Assembly (NCBI GenBank): GCA_011800805.1
Contig: MPNW01000280.1
Coordinates: 83,637 to 147,636 of the forward strand
DNA from: Hirudo medicinalis
Lineage: Eukaryota; Annelida; Clitellata; Hirudinida; Hirudinidae
Reading direction: 5' to 3'
Length of the DNA: 64,000 bases
The notes beneath the pieces are model-generated. The model did not search any database, was not told the origin of the DNA, and was given only the letters and a program-made list of their open reading frames with translations. Position numbers and translations under genes: made by a program. This document shows, one piece after another, positions 39,428 to 51,541 of the stretch (position 1 is its first letter; each line of letters opens with the position of its first letter).

Positions 39428-39574
39428 AACCATTATTATTATCTAAAAATCATCGTTGTTATTTTATAATAACATTTGCTATTAATATTAATCGTCATCA
39501 TCACCATCATCATCGTCGTCATCGTTGTTATATAGCTGCTTGCAGTATCTGCGGTAGCAACCATATTGTTAATT

Positions 39575-39643
<69 letters not shown>

Positions 39644-39647
39644 CATT

Positions 39648-39680
<33 letters not shown>

Positions 39681-39720
39681 GCTGTTGTTGTTATTATTAT
39701 TATTACCTAACATTTATTGT
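39372..39720. repeat. (ATT)n and (GTT)n microsatellite cluster
   Basis: (ATT)n at 39372-39427 and 39578-39648, then (GTT)n at about 39650-39690, with an interrupted (ATC)n at 39490-39525 between them. Confidence 0.93.
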
Positions 39721-39845
39721 TATTTGTTCATGTTGTTACAGCGGTTACGTAATTACTAGCACGAAATCAAAGAGCCTTTTCAAGAGGGCTTAAAAGATGC
39801 ATGATGGATGGATACGAGGATGATAAAGTATCTTGTTGACGCGAA

Positions 39846-40284
<439 letters not shown>

Positions 40285-41013
40285 AGACGACGATTATGTA
40301 ATGCTCACAGTGATTGATAGACCTCAACTGAATTCGCATGAAATTCAGTGGTCGGTGGGCGTTATCAATGGTACGATAAATTATTAATGAGCTCCAAGAA
40401 TAGCCAATAGGAAGTCGACATCTGATCGGTCACTAATTGTGGACATTAGAATTAATGGAAGCTATTCTTGATTTTAATGACCTCATTAATTGATAATTAG
40501 GTCACACAAGTTGGTGACTTTGTGCCTTGAAAGTGGAATTTAAGATGGTATGCGGTAAGAACAACCAAACCATGACATCAAAATGTAAAATAAATATTTG
40601 TCATGAAATGTGGTTTATGAATAATTTATCAGTTGAACAACAATCCCATTGGACGACCCAAGAGAAAGAATCTTACATCAATTATACGATCACGGGCTCG
40701 TAGGGGACCTCTAAAAGACAAGGAGAGATACTGAGTTGGTAAGGGTGGAGAGGATGATGAGGATGATGAGGATAGTGAGGGTGGAAAGGATGGTGAGGAT
40801 GATGTCCCTTATAAGCAAGACTGACTTGAGACATGAGTTCGACTTGAGAATTAAATTAGTTAATTTGAACATGAATTCGTCCGAATTTACGAGCACCTGG
40901 ATGACCACAGGTGGGTTTCATTTCTTCTTGTCACTATGGAGATTCACAATAAATATGAGCTTTGTCTTTTTGTTGATGTTTTTCGTCGTTTTTAAATTCT
41001 TTACATTATCGTC

Positions 41014-41118
41014 CGCAATAATAATAATAATAATAATAATATTTATTCTTTATATTATTGTCTGGAATAATAATAATAATAATAATATTTATTCTTTATA
41101 ATATTGTCTGGAATAATC
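41014..41118. repeat. (AAT)n with a duplicated flank
   Basis: AATATTTATTCTTTATATTA plus TTGTCTGGAATAATA occurs twice about 55 bp apart, each time beside (AAT)n. Confidence 0.75.
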
Positions 41119-41418
41119 TTTAAAATAATAATAATCTTTGTTGTATCCTTTTCGAATTTGCCATCTTTGCTATCATCCAAGGATATATATGATTGTGATT
41201 GTCTTCTTAGCGGCCATTAGTTGTACATGCAAGCATGTGAGGTCATGTGCTTCCTTGAAATGACATTCAATAGCATGAAAATGATCGAATGAAACATTAA
41301 AACATTTGTTATCAGATTGCATCGTTGCCTTCTGTTGAGACCGACATGCAATTGTTCAGGAGATGTGCCTATCTCTCTCATTAATGGGAGCGTGCCTTAT
41401 CACACTTCTCGTCATTAA

Positions 41419-42274
41419 TGCCATCATCATCGTCGTCGTCGTCATCACCACCATCATCATCATCTTTTGATGCTTTTTGCACTGTTTCCACCATCATCAA
41501 CAACACAAAGGTTATAACCACCATCGTAATCATCAACATCGTTTTCATCATCGACGTCGTCATCCTGATAATCTTATTAGCGTCACGTCATATTTTCTTA
41601 TCGCTGTGTTTCGAAATGATATCAATGCCATCATCTTTACGTTCATCATCACCATCGGATTATAACTAATATCATAACCGTCATCACCATCGTATCATCA
41701 CCAAGATCATAACTACCACCACCATCGAGTTACCGACATCATAATCATCACAAGCACATCCCACCAGCATGGTGATGTTCAATACTTGTTATTTACTTAG
41801 CGCCCACACTTAATCACTTAATCAGAAAAATGATAGCAGTGTGACAATGTGCGCATTCAATTTGATGTTAAAGTTAGCGCTTCAAAAGTAAACAACAGTA
41901 TTTGAGGGGCTCCTTAAACAGACCAGCAGTTTTCCTGCGACATCGTGCTTGCATTTCATGTCACGTGCTGCTCTTGCTGTTGTTTTGCTGTCTTGTTTTG
42001 TATTGTTGTTGTTGTTGTTGTTGATGGTGGTGGTGGTGGTGTTGTTGTTGTTGTTGTTGGTATTGTTTTGTATTGTTGTTGTTGTTGATGGTGGTGATGG
42101 TGGTGTTGTTGTTGTTGTTGTTGGTATTGTTTTGTATTGTTGTTGTTGTTGTTGTCGTTGATGGTGGTGATGATGATGATGATGATGGCGGCACAAAAGA
42201 TGATCAAACATATGGTGTTTGTAGTCCTTGTGAAGATGAAGATGAAGACGACGGTGATGTTGGTGATGATGATG

Positions 42275-42306
<32 letters not shown>

Positions 42307-42384
42307 GGTGATGGTGATGGTGATGGTGATGATGATGATGATGGTGATGGTGATGATGATGATGATGATGATGATGGTGGTGTT
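41419..42384. repeat. (ATC), (GTT) and (GAT) microsatellite cluster
   Basis: (ATC/GTC)n at about 41419-41465, dispersed ATC triplets to 41755, three similar blocks of (GTT)n with GGTGGTG and TATTGTTTTGTATTG spacers at 42000-42165, then (GAT)n at 42166-42190 and 42264-42383. The three (GTT) blocks have a common period of about 65 bp. Confidence 0.9.
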
Positions 42385-42677
42385 TTAACAACGGTTGTTA
42401 CAGTTTAAGTTGTTTTACTAAACAAATGTGCTCAAAAGAACATTTCAATTGTTGTTTGTGAAATAAATTGTTAGATAATCAATCATCTCTAATCACGTGA
42501 TTATTTATGACTATTTCAATAGCCACCTCAATCGTCTTGGTTGAACATTTCTACCACAACATTTTAAACGGTTAGTGAATCGAAAAATGAAGGCATGAAA
42601 ACTTGAGCGACATTCAAAGCGTTAATTCTTCCAAAGACCATCAAAGACTTGGCGTTTGATCTTTTTCCTTGACTCCG

Positions 42678-45600
42678 ATGTTTTGCTGGGTTTTACTCGG
42701 TATTGTTTTGTACCACTCTGTGACATTCGGTGTCATTTGGAGTTTGTTTGCGTCGTCGCAAGGAATCAAAGGTGTTCATATTTTTATGTCATCGCTTGAA
42801 GAAGAATTTCAAGGACGCAATTTTTCAAGTAAAAACATCGTCGTCGTCACCAGTATCATCAGCATCACCACTACCAGCATCATCACCATCACCATCAGTG
42901 ATTATGAACTAAATACAACATCAACAACAAATGAAGTGCGATCTTCCTTCAAAGCAGGAGACCTCAGTTACGCAGAAGTGGGAACCTTGACGTACGACCA
43001 GGTCAACTCGACCACCTCGGACAGCAGCTTTCCAGGTCAACTGACGACTTCTCAGGTGGAAAGTCCCGGCAGTGGAACGTGTGCGATCTGCAACGACAAG
43101 GCGACAGGGAAGCATTACGGGGCCTCCTCCTGTGACGGGTGCAAAGGGTTCTTCAGACGCAGTGTCCGTAAAAACCACGTGTACCAGTGCAGGTTCAACA
43201 GAGCATGTCACATGGACAGGGACAAGCGGAACCAATGTCGCTACTGCAGACTTAGGAAGTGCTTCAGGGCTGGCATGCGGAAGGAAGGTGGGTCGTGATT
43301 AATTTATAATTTATTATTATTATTTTGCAAGTTATTGTTTTATTGTTGTTGTTTGTTGTTGTTGTTGTTTGTTGTTGTTGTTGTTGTTATTATAATTATT
43401 TTGAATCCTCGTCATAAAAATATTATTATCATTAGTGCTGTTAATGAATTCACGGTTCACATACATGTAAATAGCAGTTTATCGTAAAATAAAGATGTCT
43501 TACAAACATAATTACATAATAATCTGCCAAGGATCAGAGGTTATCAGAGGTTATCAGAGGTTATCAGAGGTTAGAGATTGAAGATCTTGGAAGACAATGG
43601 AACTAATGATCATACTGAAGCACTTACTTGTATTTTGATAGCAATTACTTACCTGTGAACACCTGTAAACAATATATCTAACAATTTTATTATAAGTATT
43701 TGTTAAAAAGGAAAAACATTATTATGAAATAATTTTATAAATTAATTAAAATAACAAACTATTTACCATAAAATACCTGCTAATTACTCTTATTTTATGT
43801 ATTTAAGTCGTTTCAGCAAATGTTTTGAAACTTCTGAAATAATACTTCATATTTCAATAAATTCATTATCATCACATTAATATTACTATTAAATATTCAT
43901 TAATCATGGTAATCACCGTAATACTAATACGTCACTATAATAATATTAATAATAATAATAATAACAAATAAATAAGAAATCACATGACCAAGACATTGAA
44001 ACATTTGGTAGCACAGCAAAAGTATTTGTGAATGAATGAATGAATGGATGGATGGATGGATGGATGGATGGATGGATGGATGGATGGATGGATGGATGGA
44101 TGGATGGATGGATGGATGAGTGATGAATGAATGAACGAACGAACGAAACGAATGAATGAATGGATAAATTAATTAATTAATGAATGAATGAGTGAATGAG
44201 TAAATGGACTTAATGCTCCATGTAAACATTTATTTCCAGATGTCGCTGGAAAGTCGTAAGTGTAGATATTGCTATGACTACTGTTTGAGAAAAATATGAA
44301 ACAATAATAAGCACTTTAATAATAATAATAATTACACATAATTGTATTATTCCTTCTATAGAAAAAAATAATAATCACGATTGTCATTGACCTTAAATAC
44401 ATTTCCACACCGAAAGTAAAACTTTAGCAGTTTCCAAAGTTATTTTTCTTGGTCGTTGACGGTCTTTTTGTTGTGACATTGCCAGGGACAGTGGTCGTCC
44501 CTTGTGGTAAGGTTGGTTCCTTTCTGGTAGTAGTCGGCCTGTAGGGCACGGTCGTTGTCCTTTGTGGGGTTGGTCTTACTGTAGTTGTCGGTCTGAAGAG
44601 CAAGGTGGTTGTCTCGTGTGGTAAGGTTGGTCTACCCCTTGTAGTGGTCGGTCTATAGGGCACGGTCGTTGTCTTTTGTGGAGTCGGTCTTGCAGTAGTC
44701 GTCTGCTGTGCAACGGTCGTCGGTTCCGGTCTGAAGGTGAAGACTTTCACGGTGTCTGTGTCATGCAGAGACACAAAGATCTCCGAATATCCATCTCCGT
44801 CGACATCCTGTGCCTCGACCCCTGAAACTGACAGGCTGTTCTTTAGTGGAATCTCGTTCTTCTCGTAGTCCCATTTGAGGGGATCTTCAGACTTTGGGGT
44901 AAAGTAATATGCCCTTCCATCGTCTCCGCCGGCCAACAGAATCCACGGTTTCACGGTATGGCTGATTAAGTTACGATAAGCAATGTTATTACTCATTGTT
45001 CAGGTCAATTTCGACTTAACGGTTTTCTGAATTATAGAAATTGTCAGTAGCGTTTCTTATTTATTAATTAACTTATTTACTTATTCATGAACCAACTTTT
45101 TTGTCGGGTAGAAAACCTTGACCGCCCCTGGACTCCGTGCGTCAATCCCTGTGGTTTTGGGGGCAAAGCCATGGGCTATGACGTGGCGAGTGTACCCTTC
45201 AACGTTTCTGGGTATAAAATTTAGTTAGAGATGCGTTACTTGAAGACGATTGAGATTGACACTTGGTAAGACAGTCAACAGATTAGATATTATTTAATAT
45301 TATTTTTAGTTAAAGCGTTCAATAAAGTTAAAAATAGTGTGGGGTGAGAGGGTCGTAGAAGGGAGACCTAAGGAAATAAGAAAGTGATGCAATGTTCTAA
45401 ATAAAGATAACATTATTACAAGGATGAAATTAATATCGCGACGATGAATTAATAATAATAATAACAACAGTAATAACAATAATAATAATAATATTAATAA
45501 TAATAGGAATAATAATAATAATAACAATAACGATAATAATAATAATAATAATAATAATAAAGAAAAAGAACAAACATCGAAACATTTTTTGAACACCTCA

Positions 45601-46368
45601 CCTGAAGTTGACAGGATCGATCTCCCAAATTTCCAAGGATCCGTTCTTGCTGGTCCTGTTACCAAGGACGGTCACCAATACGTCAGACACTCGGTCATTG
45701 TTCACGTCCCACACCCTCACGTCGAAATATTCTCTGCCCTGGTCCAACACCCTGCCCTTAATCTGTACGTTATTTTTAAAACGACGTTCACATTCAAATT
45801 CAGGCCTCGGCTTGAAATTGCAAATTCGTATCGTTATCTTAAAAATCCGGGTTTTGTTCTTTTAAAAATATTCTCCGAATATTTCGAGATTATTTATCAA
45901 TTATTGTTATTATTATTATTATTGTTATTATTAGTTATTATCCTTGATTACCGCCTTAGCTGAAGTGATGCTAACTCAACAGTCGAGCCAACCATTCCTA
46001 ACCAACCCAAAACTAACACAATTAATCCCAGACAAATACTAGCTCATCCATTGATAGCATGTNATGAATGAATGGATGGATGGATGGATGGATGGATGGA
46101 TGGATGGATGGATGGATGGATGGATGGATGGATGGATGAAGGAAGGAAGGAAGGAAGGAGTTTGAAAAGAAAAAGTTCCAAAGACCCACACAAGTCGACA
46201 CAAATCACCTTCAACTGGAGACGCAGTAACTGGGCCTCATTCATTCATTCATTCATTCATTCGTTCATTCATTCCATGTCTTCAAGTTAGGATCACAACA
46301 GGACCACATTATTTATTAAAGATTATTATTATTGTTGTTGTTAATATTATTGCTGTTGTTGTTATTAA

Positions 46369-46429
<61 letters not shown>

Positions 46430-46598
46430 TATTTTGTGACCACCATCGTCGTCGTTGTCATCACCATCACCGTTGCCATTTATTAAAATGTTTTTTTAAG
46501 GAACTTCATTAATCTAAAATAAGAAATAAAATAAGTCATTTTAGAAATAATTTATTTACAAGTAAACTCATAAAATGAATAATTGAGTCCTGATTATA

Positions 46599-46629
<31 letters not shown>

Positions 46630-49600
46630 TATAATATAATATAATATAATAATAATAATATTAATATTAATAATAAAAATAACATTAATAATAATATTAT
46701 TAGTCTTCCTCATTTCAGCTTTCTTCAAATAATAATTTGTTGAAATAGTTGAAACAGCGTGATGTTTTCATTGCATTTGTTTTGCATCACTGTATCAGGA
46801 TATGTCGTGCTAGGTCTTAATTAAATTATTTACAATCGCATACGAAATAAGTATTTGCATGTTGTTGTTGTTGATGTTGTTGATGATGTAATAACGCTTG
46901 TTGTTATCAGCGGTACAAAACGAAAGAGACAGGATCAGTATCAGGAGGACAGCATATGACGACCCACAGCACAATTCGTCACACTCTGTCAATTCCCTGT
47001 ACAGCGCTGACATTGCCACAAGATCTGTTGGTGATTTGCTAACATTTGCAGCCAATTATATTTTTATTTATAAGTTCATTGGCAATTATGTCTGATTATA
47101 TTTGTACATGTAATTACATTTGTACTTACATGTTTATTTATGTTTCGTGTTTGTGAATGCAACACTGAAAAAAATGTATCAACTCGATGTTCACAAATTG
47201 AATTGTTAGAAATCAGGAAGATTTATGTTGTTTTATTCAACAAATGTTGAATCTTTTTTTTAAATAATCATTTATCCATTTATTCTTGAAAGCATCAAAA
47301 GAACACAAACTAAAATTAAAGTTTGTGTGTTGAGACGATGAAACAATTGCAGATGTTCTCGAGAATTTCTTCACTCGACATCAACAGAAAGCAACCTGCT
47401 TCAATATCGGACATCTGCGAGTCAATGAAGCAACAACTTCTATGCATGGTTGAGTGGGCAAAACTCATCCCCAGTTTTCTTGAACTACCCATCGATGACC
47501 AGGTGCGTTTACCAATTTAGTTGTGCGTTGTGATAACGGTAACCATATCAACAATCTGGTTACAAAGGAACAATGTACCTTTCTTGAAATTGCACTACAC
47601 GTTGATCATTCTCATAGTATTTTTTTGATATAACTTGATATTTCATTAAAACTTACACATACTTAATATTCATTGATTAGAAATTAAGCAGGCATAAATT
47701 ATGCGAAAAATTTCGCAGTTAAGTAAACAAATGAATTTGCTTCACTCGATGGTCATTGGCTGGAAAGACACTCGTTCAATGAAATTATAACGCATTATTA
47801 ACCAATGGAAGTTCTTCTTGACATTCACACCAAGATTCACCAGACAAATAACAGTTATAAAATATTAGTGGTTAATTATTAACAAATAATTATTTAACTT
47901 ACAACAGGTGACTCTGCTGAGACACCACGCATGCGAACACCTTCTGCTCTCCTTGGCACGAAGGTCGGCATCCTTCAAGGACGTTCTGCTCCTCTCGAAC
48001 GATTCAGTCCTGACGAGGTCATCACTTGATCCTGAGCAGAACAAGTTCATCGCTAGAATTCTCGATGAATTGATTCGACCAATCAGAGATATCCACGTCG
48101 ATGAGTCAGAGATGGCTTGCCTTCTTGCCATTGTCTTCTTTGATCCTGGTGAGTTATTTTTAATTTTTATTATTATTATTGCTTGATATTTAAAAAAAAT
48201 TTTTTTTTTATATTTTAGGTTATTTACAAATATTGATGATCTATTTTTTATTATTTCACTTTTATTTTGCGTCGGTTAAATTTACTTTTACGTTTTACGG
48301 TTTGGTTTAAAATATTAATTTTTTCAACGTTAAAAACGTTTGAAAGTTCGTTGATGAAACGCAGAATGTGCTTGATATTGTGAACAATTTTTATGCGGAA
48401 AGAATAACTTTATGAATGACAGAAATGACAGTTGATCCTGATAATTGTGACATTACGTCATTGCATCCTCGCTATATTAATAACAAACAAATGCAGAGTT
48501 TTCTAGGATTGAATTGAAATGTTTAAAGTAATTAGAACCACCAATTGTTTTACATTCGAGTGTTTTATTCTCGTGAGAAAGTACTTGTTTCAAACCGGAA
48601 GTATCTGCACACGAACGTCCTCATGAGGACATCTCCATGACAACGTCACCAGCCGCCCGTTGACTTGTTCTCATTAAAGTGAAAAATGTATTTTGCAACA
48701 TCAAAGCGATTAAATTTGTTTAAAACGTTTGCGCACCAAACTCTTTTCCATAAATTACAATTACTTTCACACGAGGTGAAAGCTTTTCAGGAGCAAACAA
48801 CAACATTTCGAAATGATAATTTCAAGTGATAAATATTTATTATTTAATTGCCAAATGATTTCATTCTACTTTAAATAAATATTATGCTGAGGGTCATGGT
48901 AATGATTCAATGATTAGGATTCATCGTGCGATGTCAGTGAAGGCCTGGTTCATGTAGACAGCCCTTAGTAAGGTTTTCATCAACACAATCACCGTCATCA
49001 TCATCATTGTCATCATCATCGTCATCATCATCGTCGTCGTCATCATCATCATCGTCGTCGTCGTCGTCGTCATCATCATCATCATCATCTTCATCGTCGT
49101 CACCATCATCTTCATCATCATCGTCATCATCATCATCCTCACCATCAACATCATCTTCATCATCGTTTAATCATTATCATTTTTATTATTGCACGCACAA
49201 GATATTTTGTATCTTACGACATTCAAAATTTACGGTTTGTTGATGCTTCTGAAAATGAGGTCAAGTTACTGGATCGCTATTGGTGGAAACTCGTGACGCT
49301 CATAAACATGTTCGTCTCCAATCACGGGTCGACACGTGGACTCGAAAGTTCAAGATTGCATGTGGTTGGTTGAAGTGAAGTGCCGCCTCAATGATAGCAA
49401 TATGGGTGAAAAACAAATATTTAATTTTAAGAATGTTTATTATTATTGTTGTTGTTTATTATTATTATTTATATTATTATTATGGTTGCTGTTGATATGA
49501 TTCATTATTATGAAGATGTCATTCATTTGTTGAGCAAGACTAGGATAGTTTTTAAATGAATTTCATTACATTTCAATATTTACACATGAAAACATGTGAG

Positions 49601-51541
49601 TTGCAGCATGCGTTATAATTATCTGTTTCATGTTAAAGATGCAAACCAAGCATCAGTAATCAATTGGATTGAATGAGACTCACTCAATCACGACGCAATG
49701 TTTTATCTTCTTTGAAATTTCTCATTAATTTACTTTTATTTTCAACAAATAAACTATAAATTAACTAAATTAAACTATAAATTAGACGCGCTCTATTGAA
49801 TGCAACATTCCATTTTCTACTGATATGTTTTTTGATCAAATTTTATAAATTTCCTCATCTTTCATCATAACTCGTATTTCTGACTTGACATCGTCGTAAG
49901 GAGAAGGGCTTGACTGGCTGGTGTCGGCTTTAGCCATCGTCGGAACGACCCCATAGTGGGAAAAGTAACAGAATATAACGATGCTTTTAATAAACAATTT
50001 TTAAGTAACTTTAAAAGCTTCCAAATTTTGTTTGCAATAAAATCAACTTTCAATGGTTCGAAATAATATTGATGAAGTCTCTCCAACATGTCGTACAATG
50101 ACCGCGAAAAGGCTTACAAAATATTTAATATTTCCGAATATTTACATACTATACATATTTTCATCGGCAAACATCTCAGCCGAGTTTTGTTGTGAGGTTC
50201 CAATAAATGGTATGAGGACCTCGATCATCAACATCATCAACCAAACTAACTTCATCTTCAGCAGTTGATCACGGATAAAAACTTTCGGTGATTAGATGCA
50301 AATCTGCCATTGATAATCAAAATTTGTCAATTGAAGAGAAGTAACACAAGACAAGGATGAGTTGAACTGATGCGAAAGTAAAACACAAATATGGCTCAGG
50401 TTATTAATTTAGTTTTTGTGAGAGGGAACTTAAAAGCAACTGCAGGATGAGCGACTGGAGTTGTACGATTTAAGATTCAAAAAGTGTTTTTTAAGGTGAC
50501 TGCACCAATCACCTTTCAAGGAAAGTTTTCGTTTTGCAAGTTTTTAGCAATAGTTACACCCGTGTGTTTGTTTTGAGAAGATCACAAATATCAATTTAAC
50601 AACAACAACAACAACAATAACATCAGCAACAAACCTTTCAGCTTGCAGTGGTCTGAGCAACAGCAGCAGGGTTCGTCTGATTCGTTGGCAAATCCAAGTG
50701 AACTTGGAGGACTACATCAGTGACAGGCAGTACGACTCGAGAGGAAGATTCGGGGAGATGCTCCTCATGCTGCAAAATCTTCAGAGTTTGGCCTTCCAGC
50801 TGGTCGAACAGATCAACATGGCGAGATTCTATTCGGGACTTAAGTTGGACAGTCTCTTGCTGGAGATGCTCTTGCAAGGTGGGTGCTCGTGCTGAAGGAT
50901 GCTGATGGAATGATGATGACGAAGACGACGACGATGATGATGTTGATGATGATTGCGATGGTGTTGATGATGACGACGACGACGACGATGACGCTGATGA
51001 TTGTGGCGGTGTCGGTGATGATAGTGACAAATGATTGCTAAGTTGTGTTGCATCATATTGCATTAACATAATGCAAGTTAGCTCAATGGGTAGCGATCCT
51101 GCTCGCTAAAAGCAACAATTCTTGATGTGTTCGCAACCCAGCCGGGGGGGGCTTCAGGTAGGGATGGTAGGGATGGTAGGGAGGATAGGGAGGGTAGGGA
51201 GCTATATAAATGGTAGCACGATTAAAAAGTCCCTTCACATCCGGCACTCAAAAGATTGGCTAAATGGGAGCTAAAAATAAAATTAACAGTTGCAGTGGGG
51301 CAAGATGGCGGAATTGAAATTTAAGAAGGTCAAGTGAATAATTAGTGTTGCAATTATTAACTAATTGATTACACATTACTCACAAATTACCTCAGAATAC
51401 GGAGACAACCAGCAACTTTGTGGTTCAACCTACTTAACTCCGCCCACTTCTGCTGTCCTTCCAAACCTGTACCCACAGCAAAATGGACACACGTCGCCCA
51501 ACTACGACATGTGCAATTGGCAAGGAACGATCCCCCTGTGA
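42678..51541 (+). CDS. HNF4: Hepatocyte nuclear factor 4 (HNF4/NR2A nuclear receptor)
   Basis: Orphan nuclear receptor that binds DR1 elements as a homodimer. The DNA-binding domain (end of the first visible exon, to 43287) is complete: [21 protein letters not shown]-box [37 protein letters not shown]. Later exons are 46911-47026 ([18 protein letters not shown]), 47353-47502 ([24 protein letters not shown]), 47908-48148 ([24 protein letters not shown]), 50642-50878 ([39 protein letters not shown] of AF-2) and 51396-51541 (F domain, ending GTIPL). All phases agree. The acceptor at 50642, not six bases later, avoids a stop. The start is unsure: ATG at 42678 opens a hydrophobic, low-complexity stretch, ATG 42786 is an alternative, and the true A/B domain may begin at an upstream exon with a splice near 42900. 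The intron 43288-46910 hosts an antisense gene. Confidence 0.93.
43532..43577. repeat. 10-bp tandem repeat in an HNF4 intron
   Basis: The unit CAGAGGTTAT is repeated four to five times perfectly. Confidence 0.9.
44033..44160. repeat. (GGAT)n / (GAAT)n microsatellite
   Basis: About 18 GGAT units flanked by GAAT/GAAC variants, just downstream of the antisense FG-GAP gene. Confidence 0.95.
44424..45762 (-). CDS. FG-GAP/VCBS-type protein with Thr/Pro-rich repeats, 5' end missing
   Basis: Three joined exons on the minus strand inside the HNF4 intron: 45602-45762, 45097-45207 and 44424-44961. Phases close exactly at both junctions. The first encodes [20 protein letters not shown], a calcium-binding-loop-like FG-GAP/VCBS unit (D-N-D-S-D), then [14 protein letters not shown]. 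The second encodes [15 protein letters not shown]. The third has [16 protein letters not shown] and a second loop, [16 protein letters not shown]. It ends in a mucin-like tail of TTT, RPT and TPQ motifs with a period of about 38 residues (about 114 bp). The fold is a beta-propeller type found in integrin alpha and many secreted or bacterial proteins; a secreted or surface protein is inferred. No signal peptide, start codon or further upstream exon was found, and no specific family name fits. A partial gene or exon-shuffled relic is possible. Confidence 0.72.
45430..45560. repeat. Interrupted (AAT)n microsatellite
   Basis: AAT triplets with AAC interruptions end about 40 bp from an exon of the antisense FG-GAP gene, within its intron. 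Confidence 0.9.
46069..46275. repeat. (GGAT)n, (GGAA)n and (ATTC)n cluster
   Basis: (GGAT)n at 46073-46138 follows an N at 46063, then (GGAA)n to about 46158, and (ATTC)n at 46237-46274. Confidence 0.95.
46372..46680. repeat. (ATT)n and (AAT/ATAAT)n microsatellites
   Basis: (ATT)n at 46372-46428 and AAT plus ATAAT units at 46600-46680, in the HNF4 intron just before the exon at 46911. Confidence 0.9.
48979..49165. repeat. (ATC/GTC)n microsatellite in an HNF4 intron
   Basis: ATC and GTC triplets alternate for almost 190 bp in the intron between exons 47908-48148 and 50642-50878. The poly-Ser and poly-Met frames are repeat translations. Confidence 0.92.
50905..51010. repeat. GAT/GAC triplet repeat in an HNF4 intron
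   Basis: Imperfect GAT/GAC triplets begin about 25 bp after the donor of the exon ending at 50878. Confidence 0.85.
51073..51285 (+). repeat. tRNA-derived SINE-like repeat, family B copy 1
   Basis: The head GCAAGTTAGCTCAATGGGTA holds a perfect polymerase III A box (TAGCTCAATGG), and GTGTTCGCAACCC resembles a B box with one mismatch. A purine-rich GGGATGGTA array follows, then CTATATAAATGGTAGCACG, ATTAAAAAGTCCCTTCA, GGCACTCAAAAGATTGGCTA. The body is shared with copies at 55586-55730 and 61533-61690. It lies in the last HNF4 intron. Confidence 0.78.

Noticed and set aside
41882..42408. His-, Gln/Thr- and Asp-rich frames
   Set aside because: They arise from (GTT)n and (GAT)n repeats; no splice context or domain.
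45306..45665. Poly-Leu minus-strand frame overlapping the FG-GAP exon
   Set aside because: Its first part is another frame of the real exon at 45602-45762 and the rest is translated (AAT)n.
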